Source: JBFMFR01 sp040752025 (GTDB lineage: Bacteria; Chloroflexota; Anaerolineae; Anaerolineales; UBA4823). From it: 64,000 nucleotides of DNA. This document shows, in pieces, positions 42,115 through 48,968 of this stretch. Position 1 is the stretch's first letter; the number at the start of each line of letters is the position of its first letter. The notes under the pieces were generated by a model that saw only the letters and a program-made list of their open reading frames with translations, was not told where the DNA came from and searched no databases. The DNA lies in contig JBFMFR010000011.1 of NCBI GenBank assembly GCA_040752025.1, positions 66,740 to 130,739 on the forward strand, given 5' to 3'. A program made the position numbers and the translations under genes.

Positions 42115-43104
42115 ATGAAAGTTGCCCGCTTACACGCTTCAGGAGATATACATCTGCATGAAGAACCACGGCCCATCCCCGGCCCCGGCGATGCTCTGCT
42201 GCACGTCACGGCGGTAGGGCTATGTGGTTCTGACCTGCACTGGTTCAAGCAGGGCAGCATCGGTGACGCCCACCTGGAACGCCCATTGGTGCTCGGGCAC
42301 GAATTCGCTGCAACCCTAGAGAGCGGAACGGCTTCGCTTGACTTCGCTCGAAGTTCTGCCGGGCAGCCAGCAGCCGTTGACCCGGCCATCCCCTGCGAGC
42401 AGTGCGAGTTCTGCCGCGCCGGCCATCCCAACTTATGCCCGACCGTGCGCTTCGCCGGGCACGGAGAGGTCGACGGGGCACTGCGGGAATGGATCGCCTG
42501 GCCCACCCGCCTGCTGCATCCCCTGCCAGATGGCCTGAACGCCTGCGATGGAGCCATGCTGGAGCCCTTGGGCGTGGCGCTGCACGCCATCGATCTGGGG
42601 AAGCTGAAACCCGGGATGACCGTGGGCGTTTTCGGCTGCGGCACGATCGGCCTGCTGGTTCTCCAGTTGGCGCGCCTGGCCGGGGCGGCTGCGCTGGTGG
42701 CGACCGAGCCCCTGGCGCACCGCCTGGAAGCCGCCCAGGGCTACGGAGCACAGCCCTGGGACCATTACCAGGGCGTGGATGTGGCCTTCGAATGCGCCGG
42801 CGAGAACGCTGCCGTGGAAGACGCCGTCCAGGCCGTCAAACCGGGGGGAGGCGTCATCCTGGTCGGCATCCCGGATGAAGACCTGACTTCCTTCACCGCC
42901 TCGGTCGCCCGGCGCAAGGGATTGACCCTCAAACTCTCGCGGCGCATGAAACACACCTACCCGCGCGCCATTCAACTGGTAGCCAAGGGCATGGTGGATG
43001 TGCGTTCACTGGTGACGCATCGCTTTCCACTGGAGAAAACCGCCGAGGCCTTCGCCGTCGCCCAAAGGCGCGAAGGCATCAAAGTTATCATCGAAATCGC
43101 ATAA
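42115..43104 (+). CDS. Zinc-dependent alcohol dehydrogenase family protein (polyol dehydrogenase-like)
   Basis: The 329-residue medium-chain dehydrogenase has catalytic zinc ligands in GLCGSDLHWF and LGHEFA, a structural zinc lobe CEQCEFCRAGHPNLC and a Rossmann motif VGVFGCGTIGLLVLQLA. It should oxidise a polyol or sugar alcohol with NAD(P), as in sorbitol, idonate or threonine dehydrogenases. The segment between LGHEF and VDPAIPC is odd: instead of the usual G-x-G-x-x-V-GDRV it reads SGTASLDFARSSAGQPA, encoded by a palindrome-rich stretch at about 42330-42363. It begins 14 bases after the LacI gene, so it is in its operon, and it precedes an AraD-like aldolase. Confidence 0.87.
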   Translation: MKVARLHASGDIHLHEEPRPIPGPGDALLHVTAVGLCGSDLHWFKQGSIGDAHLERPLVLGHEFAATLESGTASLDFARSSAGQPAAVDPAIPCEQCEFCRAGHPNLCPTVRFAGHGEVDGALREWIAWPTRLLHPLPDGLNACDGAMLEPLGVALHAIDLGKLKPGMTVGVFGCGTIGLLVLQLARLAGAAALVATEPLAHRLEAAQGYGAQPWDHYQGVDVAFECAGENAAVEDAVQAVKPGGGVILVGIPDEDLTSFTASVARRKGLTLKLSRRMKHTYPRAIQLVAKGMVDVRSLVTHRFPLEKTAEAFAVAQRREGIKVIIEIA

Positions 43105-43154
43105 GGCGATCACATCAAGCATATCAAAGCCAAATCACGAAAGTGAGACTCTGG

Positions 43155-43808
43155 ATGTTAGAAGCGCTCAAGCAAACCCTGTACGAACTGCACCTGGAAC
43201 TGCCCAAAAACAACCTGGTCGCCTGGACGAGCGGGAACGTCAGCGGGCGCGACCGCCAGAGCGGCTACGTGGTCATCAAGCCCTCCGGTGTGCGCTACGA
43301 AGCATTGCGCCCAGAGCATATGGTGGTCGTTGACCTGGATGGCGCGATCGTCGAAGGAGACCTAAAACCCTCATCCGACACCGCCAGCCACCTGTACATC
43401 TACCGGCAGAGGCCCGATATCGGCGGGATTGTGCACACCCATTCTTCCTATGCCACTGCTTTTGCTGCCGTGAACCGACCGATCCCGGTTTATCTGACCG
43501 CCCAGGCCGATGAGTTCGGAGGCGTGATCCCCTGCGGGGGATTTGCCCTGATTGGCGGCGAGGAGATCGGGAAAATCGTGGTGGAGACGGCAGCGCTCAA
43601 TGGGTTATCACCCGCCGTGCTGCTCAAAAATCACGGCGTTTTTACCACCGGTCCCACTGCAGAGGCGGCGGTCAAGACCGCGGTGATGGTAGAAGACATT
43701 GCGCGCACAACCTGGCTGGCGCTCCAGATCGGCCAGCCGGAAGAAATCTCACCGGACGATATCGCCAGGCTGCACCATCGTTACAAGCATATTTACGGAC
43801 AGCAGTAA
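43155..43808 (+). CDS. Class II aldolase/adducin family, L-ribulose-5-phosphate 4-epimerase-like
   Basis: The 217-residue protein aligns in memory with AraD along its length: MLEALKQTLYELHLELPKNN at the start matches the AraD N terminus, GNVSG binds phosphate, KPSGV follows, SSDTASHLYIY carries the conserved Asp, HTHSS gives two zinc histidines and LLKNHGVF the third. I use the ATG at 43155 for this reason; a GTG at 43143 is possible. It could epimerise L-ribulose-5-phosphate or cleave a fuculose-phosphate-type ketose phosphate. With the LacI regulator and polyol dehydrogenase it suggests pentose, deoxysugar or polyol catabolism. A bidirectional hairpin follows. Confidence 0.88.
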   Translation: MLEALKQTLYELHLELPKNNLVAWTSGNVSGRDRQSGYVVIKPSGVRYEALRPEHMVVVDLDGAIVEGDLKPSSDTASHLYIYRQRPDIGGIVHTHSSYATAFAAVNRPIPVYLTAQADEFGGVIPCGGFALIGGEEIGKIVVETAALNGLSPAVLLKNHGVFTTGPTAEAAVKTAVMVEDIARTTWLALQIGQPEEISPDDIARLHHRYKHIYGQQ

Positions 43809-43869
43809 TTACAACGACGGCGGAACAGGGAAATCCGTTAGCAAAACGACGTCGATACTCTCCTCCGGA

Positions 43870-43902
43870 GCGGCGGCCGGCCTGGGTTGGACCGGCCGCC
43901 GC
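43870..43902. terminator. Hairpin between convergent genes, possible bidirectional terminator
   Basis: GCGGCGGCCGG at 43870-43880 pairs perfectly with CCGGCCGCCGC at 43892-43902. No T-run follows on either strand, so it may only slow or protect transcripts. It lies between the aldolase gene and the convergent permease gene. Confidence 0.5.
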
Positions 43903-43918
43903 AACATTTAACCAGGGG

Positions 43919-46759
43919 TTACGTATCTCGCAGCCAGGGATTCAAGACGCGATCCAGGGTGAAACCCAGCAGGGCAAAAGCCAGGCCAGTGATCATCAAT
44001 AACGCCACCGGCTGCACCAACCACAGGGGGTAATCCTGTAGAGCCGAACTGGTCAGCGCTTCGTAGATCACTTTCCCCCAGGTTGGCAGGTATGGGTCGC
44101 TCACCCCCAGGTAGGCCAGCGTGGCCTCGTAGAAAACGTAGCCGGGGATCATGATCACCAGTTGTGGAATCAGCACCGGCATCAGGCGCGGCAGCAAGTA
44201 CAGGCGGATCATGCGGCCATTGCTGGCGCCGTAAGCACGCGCTGCCTCGATATAGGGGGCTTCCTTGGCCTGCAGGAAAACAGCCCGGTAGCTCTTGATC
44301 GCACTGCCAAAAATATTCAACAGCACGATCACGCCCAGGACCACCCAGATGCTCTTGGAATACAGCATATACACCATAATGGCAATCGGCAGGGATGGCA
44401 GGATCATGTTGACTTCGGTGATGCGCTGGATCAGATCATCCCACCTGCCCCCATACCAGGCGCCGGCCGCGGCGATCAGCATGGCAATCAGGTTGGTAGC
44501 CAGCGCTCCGCCCAGGCCGTAAGCCAGCGCTACTGGTATGCCCCACAACAGCGCCAGGGACAGGTCGCGGCGGCGATTGTCGGTGCCCGCCAGGCCATAA
44601 ACCTTGCCATAAAGCACCATTTCGGCTTCGATTTCAGTGGCCGGCTCGAACGAGAAAGCGCTGATTTCCAGGGTATAGCGCCCGGGCTGGACAGCGTCCG
44701 CATCGGGTGCTGCCGCAACTTCCTGTTGCGCAAACAGCTTCTGCAGCACCTGCCGCTGGCCGTACTTGCGCTCCAGGCGCTCGTCGCGCGACAGGTAATA
44801 GGCTTGCGAGCCGCGCACAGCCTGCCCCCCCAGGTCGATCTCTTGGCCTACGGGCGGCTGCCATTTGAACGAGAAAAAGGGCGGCTTTTCCTGGTAACTC
44901 CCTCGCAGGTACAACACCAGGTCTTGCGGCGGGGAATGGTACGGGTAATCGAAGGTGAAACGGATCGTGGTTTCGCCCATTTCGGGCGAAGCCTGCCGGA
45001 AAGATTTTTCAACAGAAGTGTCTTTGCCGAGACTTCCTGTCTCGCTGTTCTGGACAATCGTTTCGGGTAACTTATCGCGCTGGAAATAATTCACCCAGGT
45101 CGGCAGTGCGAACTGGGGATTCTGATACCAGGTGCTCCGGTACCAATCATCCGATTCGGAGCGCCACAGGCTAACGGCCTGCCGGTAAGGTATGGTAGTC
45201 ACCGTGTAAATCGAGGCGCCAACCAAGACCAGGATGATCACCAGGCCAATCACTGCCGAAGGGTAGCGCGACAAGCCCAGGGTCGCCCTGCCCAGCCGGC
45301 CAACGCCGGACCGCAGTTTGCGCAACAAGCCGCACACACCTATCCCCAGCAGAGCCAGGCTCCCCACCAGGCCAAATACCAGGTTGGGATGCAGCGCTTT
45401 TTCCTGCCCAAGCGCTTTTTTCAACTCCCCTACCGACAGCGAGGGCGGCACGCCGCTTAGCGCCCGGTTTGCTGCCCACTCGCTGAACGCCCGGGACTTC
45501 CTGTCCCGGCCCCACCTGGCCGGTGCAAACCGGTCGTTGGCGGTGCGGTTTTGCCAGCGGTTCACCTGGCGGGGTGGCTGTGGTACACGTCCGGAGCGCC
45601 GGACTTTCGACCTGACCAGGCGCAAAGTGTGCCCTTCGCTGCCCACCTGTACACGCGGGTCGAGGAAAGCATAGAAAATATCCAGCAGAAAAACTGTAAT
45701 CGCCAGCAGGTAAGCGAAAACCACGACAATCCCCAGGACCAATGGCGTGTTGAAACTGCGCACAGCCGGGATGAAAATCGCGCCAATTCCAGGCCACTGG
45801 AACAGCAGTTCCAGGGCGATGATCTCCTGCCAGAACACGATAATCAACATGGCAAAGTTGGTGAGCACGTAGGGCAAAGTCGGGCGCAGGATATAGCGGC
45901 GCTCGACCATGCTGTCGGGCAGGCCTTTGGCGCGCGCCACTTCCACGTAAGGCTCGTTGGCATACATCAGGAAAAATGTGCGCCAGGCGTACACCCCCTG
46001 GAAGAACTTGCTCAAAAAGATGGCCGCCACCGGCAAGACCAGGTACCTGGACAGGGTCACCGCAAAATCCAGGGTGATGCGCTCCGGGAAAGTATCGATC
46101 ATACGCGGGTAGGGCAGCACGTGCAGTTGCCCGGCGAAGACCAGGATCAAGACAATCCCGTGGATCCAACCCGGCGCCGAGGTCAGTGGGGAAAGCAAAG
46201 TAGTCACCCGGTCCAATAAGCTGCCGTGCTTGCGCGCAATGAACAAGGCCAGGAAGACACTCATTACGAAGAACAAGACGTTTGCCAGGCCAAACAGCAG
46301 CAGCGTGAAGGGCAGCCGGCTGAGCACCAGTTCACGCACCGTACCCTGGGGCGTCGCAAAACTGAATACTGCCCTGGATTTGCCCAGGTCGAGCAGCATG
46401 CCGCGCCCCAGCCAGCGCAAGGTGCGCAGTAAGAAGGGCTGGTGCAGGCCAAAAGCCTCCTGCATGGCCCAACGGGTCTGTTCGATGGTTTCAGTGCGCT
46501 CCGGCTCAGGGACATCCTTCAGCCAACCTGTCTGGATCATCGCCCCGATGTTCTCATCGATCGTGCTGGCAAACACTTTATCGACGAACCCCCCGAGGTT
46601 GACTACCAGGATCGTCAGATACAGGCCCACCGCCACCGTCAATACCAGAGTGATCGATTTGACCAGGGCGTACTTCCCCACCCGGAACAGGGTAATCGTC
46701 GTCCCAGTTCGCATGACCGGTGCAGATATGCTTCGTTCGGAGGCAGTTAGTTCGGACAT
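43919..46759 (-). CDS. Fused DppB-DppC oligopeptide-type ABC permease
   Basis: This 946-residue protein combines two permease subunits normally encoded separately. Residues 1 to about 385 match DppB (long first extracytoplasmic loop, then EVARAKGLPDSMVERRYILRPTLP as the EAA loop). A linker of about 80 residues leads to a DppC part (about 470-946) with the EAA loop IEAARAYGASNGRMIRLYLLPRL and EATLAYLGVSDPYLPTWG. The DppC part carries a roughly 190-residue extracytoplasmic insert after its first helix. Two covarying palindromes lie in the gene, one in the linker and one in the insert. No ATPase or binding protein gene is adjacent, so its partners must be elsewhere. Likely imports peptides or nickel-type solutes. 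Confidence 0.85.
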   Translation of the reverse strand: MSELTASERSISAPVMRTGTTITLFRVGKYALVKSITLVLTVAVGLYLTILVVNLGGFVDKVFASTIDENIGAMIQTGWLKDVPEPERTETIEQTRWAMQEAFGLHQPFLLRTLRWLGRGMLLDLGKSRAVFSFATPQGTVRELVLSRLPFTLLLFGLANVLFFVMSVFLALFIARKHGSLLDRVTTLLSPLTSAPGWIHGIVLILVFAGQLHVLPYPRMIDTFPERITLDFAVTLSRYLVLPVAAIFLSKFFQGVYAWRTFFLMYANEPYVEVARAKGLPDSMVERRYILRPTLPYVLTNFAMLIIVFWQEIIALELLFQWPGIGAIFIPAVRSFNTPLVLGIVVVFAYLLAITVFLLDIFYAFLDPRVQVGSEGHTLRLVRSKVRRSGRVPQPPRQVNRWQNRTANDRFAPARWGRDRKSRAFSEWAANRALSGVPPSLSVGELKKALGQEKALHPNLVFGLVGSLALLGIGVCGLLRKLRSGVGRLGRATLGLSRYPSAVIGLVIILVLVGASIYTVTTIPYRQAVSLWRSESDDWYRSTWYQNPQFALPTWVNYFQRDKLPETIVQNSETGSLGKDTSVEKSFRQASPEMGETTIRFTFDYPYHSPPQDLVLYLRGSYQEKPPFFSFKWQPPVGQEIDLGGQAVRGSQAYYLSRDERLERKYGQRQVLQKLFAQQEVAAAPDADAVQPGRYTLEISAFSFEPATEIEAEMVLYGKVYGLAGTDNRRRDLSLALLWGIPVALAYGLGGALATNLIAMLIAAAGAWYGGRWDDLIQRITEVNMILPSLPIAIMVYMLYSKSIWVVLGVIVLLNIFGSAIKSYRAVFLQAKEAPYIEAARAYGASNGRMIRLYLLPRLMPVLIPQLVIMIPGYVFYEATLAYLGVSDPYLPTWGKVIYEALTSSALQDYPLWLVQPVALLMITGLAFALLGFTLDRVLNPWLRDT
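45029..45045. repeat. Covarying palindrome, GAG/CTC version
   Basis: CGAGACTTCCTGTCTCG, a 17-bp inverted repeat inside the DppC part of the fused permease gene. It shares the core ACTTCCTGT with other copies nearby, but the stem bases differ in a compensated way. Confidence 0.75.
45491..45509. repeat. Covarying palindrome, GGG/CCC version
   Basis: CCGGGACTTCCTGTCCCGG, a 19-bp inverted repeat in the linker-coding part of the fused permease gene. Its core is identical to the copy at 45029-45045. Confidence 0.75.
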
Positions 46760-46822
46760 AGGCTCCCTTTCAGTCCAGGCCTGAGGACAATTCTATCATC
46801 AATAAATAACACCTTCACTAAC

Positions 46823-46916
46823 AGAAACTGGGTTTTTCGCCGCTCAGATGGAGAAGTGATGCAAATTGGCTGCAACTTCTACTGAACCATTCTTGCATAT
46901 CAAAAACCCGGTTTCT
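46823..46916. repeat. MITE-like repeat, family A, copy 1
   Basis: A 94-bp intergenic element with 15-base terminal inverted repeats: AGAAACTGGGTTTTT (46823-46837) and AAAAACCCGGTTTCT (46902-46916). A second copy with the same ends lies at 55210-55302. It sits between the divergent permease and phytol-kinase-like genes. The rest of this 263-bp gap shows a TAAAAT box near 46952 and nothing else I can name. Confidence 0.7.
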
Positions 46917-47022
46917 TTTGGCGCGGCCAGCGCTGGAACGGTTATCGAGGTAAAATAGGATCCTGGCGATCACCTATCCTGGCAGGCACACGCCCTGCCA
47001 CCCACAGATTGGAGCATCCATC

Positions 47023-47733
47023 ATGCTTGGAAACAATATCATCGCCCTCGTCATCACCTTTGCCGTCTCCCTGGCCTGGCTGCGCCTGGTAGATTTCTGC
47101 GCTCAGCGCGGCTGGATCGAAAGCCGGCTCAGCCGCAAGATCATCCATATGGGCACCGGGCCCTTGTTCATCCTGTGCTGGCTGCTGTTCGATGATGCCC
47201 CCATCGCTCGCTGGCTGGCCGCCCTGGTGCCGTTCGCCATTACCATCCAATTCGCCCTGGTTGGGTTAGGCGTGATGAAGGATGAAGCTGCCGTACAGGC
47301 CATGTCGCGCAGCGGCGACCGGCGTGAAATCTTACGCGGCCCGCTGTACTACGGAATCGTCTTCGTCATCCTGACCATCTGGTTCTGGCTCGACACGCCA
47401 ACGGGCATGGTCGCCTTGCTGCTGCTGTGCGGCGGCGATGGCCTGGCTGAAATCCTGGGACGGCGCTTCGGCCGGGCGAAAATCCCCTGGAACAACGGCA
47501 AAAGCTGGGCCGGCAGCCTGGGTATGCTGCTGGGCAGTTGGGTTTTCGCCGTTGCCGTGATGTGGGTATATGTCATCGCCGGCGTCTTCCCCGGAACACT
47601 GGCGGGGTATCTGCCGGCGATTACCTTGATCGCCCTGGCGGGCACACTCGTCGAGACCTTGCCGCTCAGCGACATCGACAACCTGACCGTCACGGCTGCT
47701 GCTGTGGTACTGGGCTTACTTCTGTTTCGTTAG
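47023..47733 (+). CDS. Phytol/dolichol kinase-like membrane protein (CDP-diglyceride synthase superfamily)
   Basis: The 236-residue protein has about seven membrane helices. It shows RKIIHMGTGPLFIL near residue 39 and LCGGDGLAEILGRRFGRAKIPWNNGKSWAGSLGM in the second half, the pattern shared by SEC59/DGK1 dolichol kinases and VTE5-type phytol kinases, related to CdsA. Such proteins transfer phosphate from a nucleoside triphosphate to a membrane prenol or lipid. The start has GGAGCATCC upstream. Its 3' end overlaps the convergent MFS gene by 44 bases. The lipid substrate is unknown; prenol salvage is the usual suggestion. Confidence 0.83.
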   Translation: MLGNNIIALVITFAVSLAWLRLVDFCAQRGWIESRLSRKIIHMGTGPLFILCWLLFDDAPIARWLAALVPFAITIQFALVGLGVMKDEAAVQAMSRSGDRREILRGPLYYGIVFVILTIWFWLDTPTGMVALLLLCGGDGLAEILGRRFGRAKIPWNNGKSWAGSLGMLLGSWVFAVAVMWVYVIAGVFPGTLAGYLPAITLIALAGTLVETLPLSDIDNLTVTAAAVVLGLLLFR

Positions 47734-48964
47734 CCCCAGCCTCCAGGCCGGCAGCCGGCCGCTCCGGCGCCAGCCAAGCCAGCGCCGCCAGGAACCCCAG
47801 CAAAGTCACCAGCGCCCCGGCATACAGCGGGTACTCCATATTCGCGTCGAAGAGGAAGCCCGACCCGCCGGGTCCAACGATGCGCCCCAGGCTCATGAAC
47901 GAATTGCAGATGCCCATAGTCAGCCCCTGTTCCAGGGTTGACCGCTTGGAAGTCAGCGCCATCACCGCCGGGGCCATCAGTGCAGTCGCCAGGGTGAAAA
48001 AACCAATGCTGAGCAAAAGGGTTACATCGCTGAAGGACAGGGTGATGGCGATAAAGCCTACCACCGTGGCCAGGGATGCCGCCTGGATGAGGCGTGCTTC
48101 TCCCCAGCGGCGGGTGAACGGCCCGGTGAGCCCCCCTTGCGCCACCACCGAGACGAACCCTACCAGCATGAGCACCATGCCGGCCTGCTGCGGGGTATAC
48201 TCGAACTTCTGGTAAGCGTACAGCCCGAAGATGCCGAAGAAAGCTGTGCTGGCGTAAGCGATCAAGAAAGCCATACCCAGCAGGATGCCAATCGGGCGGC
48301 CCTGCGGGCATGACAACGCCTGCCACAACTGGCTCGGCTGAAAGCCTTTAGAGCCCACAGGCCTGGATTGGCGCGCCTCGGCTGGCAGCGATTCGGGTAG
48401 GAACAGGCCGATCAACACCAGGGTGATAAACGAAAGCCCGGCTGCCACGAAAAAAGGCAACGAGAGCGCCTGCAGGGAAAGCGTGTCGCCGGCCAGCCAG
48501 CCCCCCAGCCCAGGTCCGACAATCGTGCCCAATCCCACTGCGGCCCCCAACGTGCCCATGCCGCCGCCGCGATCCTTCTCTGAAGTGCTGTCGCTGACGT
48601 AAGCCAGGGTTGTCGGCGAAGTCGCCGATGACAGGATACCAGACAGGATGCGAAACAGGAACAACATCCACAATTCCGTCGCCAGGCCAAAGCCCAACAT
48701 GGCAATGCCATAGCCCAACATACCGATCATCAACACCGGTTTGCGCCCCACCCGGTCAGACAGGCCGCCCCAGATGGGCCCAAAGATCAGGCGCATCACC
48801 GCGTAGCTGGCTACCAGCATCCCCAACTCCGCCCCCCCTGCCCCCATCACCTCCATATAGTAGGGGATGATGGGGATGACCATGCCAAAACCCAGCATGA
48901 CCACGATCAGGGTGAGAGACAGGATCACCAGGTTCTTGCGGCCACCATTCTCGCGCGCGCTCAT
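47690..48964 (-). CDS. MFS transporter, TetA/multidrug DHA1 type
   Basis: The 424-residue protein has 12 predicted helices, the motif GGLSDRVGRKPVLMIGMLGY after helix 2 (motif A of DHA1 exporters) and GPGLGGWLAG after helix 5 (motif C, an antiporter hallmark). It is probably a proton-coupled drug or metabolite exporter. It starts four bases after the stop of the PEP-utilising enzyme gene, with AAAGG upstream, so the two are cotranscribed. Pairing an exporter with a rifampicin-phosphotransferase-like enzyme suggests a resistance or detoxification unit, but this is inference. Its tail overlaps the convergent kinase-like gene. Confidence 0.88.
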   Translation of the reverse strand: MSARENGGRKNLVILSLTLIVVMLGFGMVIPIIPYYMEVMGAGGAELGMLVASYAVMRLIFGPIWGGLSDRVGRKPVLMIGMLGYGIAMLGFGLATELWMLFLFRILSGILSSATSPTTLAYVSDSTSEKDRGGGMGTLGAAVGLGTIVGPGLGGWLAGDTLSLQALSLPFFVAAGLSFITLVLIGLFLPESLPAEARQSRPVGSKGFQPSQLWQALSCPQGRPIGILLGMAFLIAYASTAFFGIFGLYAYQKFEYTPQQAGMVLMLVGFVSVVAQGGLTGPFTRRWGEARLIQAASLATVVGFIAITLSFSDVTLLLSIGFFTLATALMAPAVMALTSKRSTLEQGLTMGICNSFMSLGRIVGPGGSGFLFDANMEYPLYAGALVTLLGFLAALAWLAPERPAAGLEAGANETEVSPVPQQQP

Positions 48965-48968
48965 TCGT

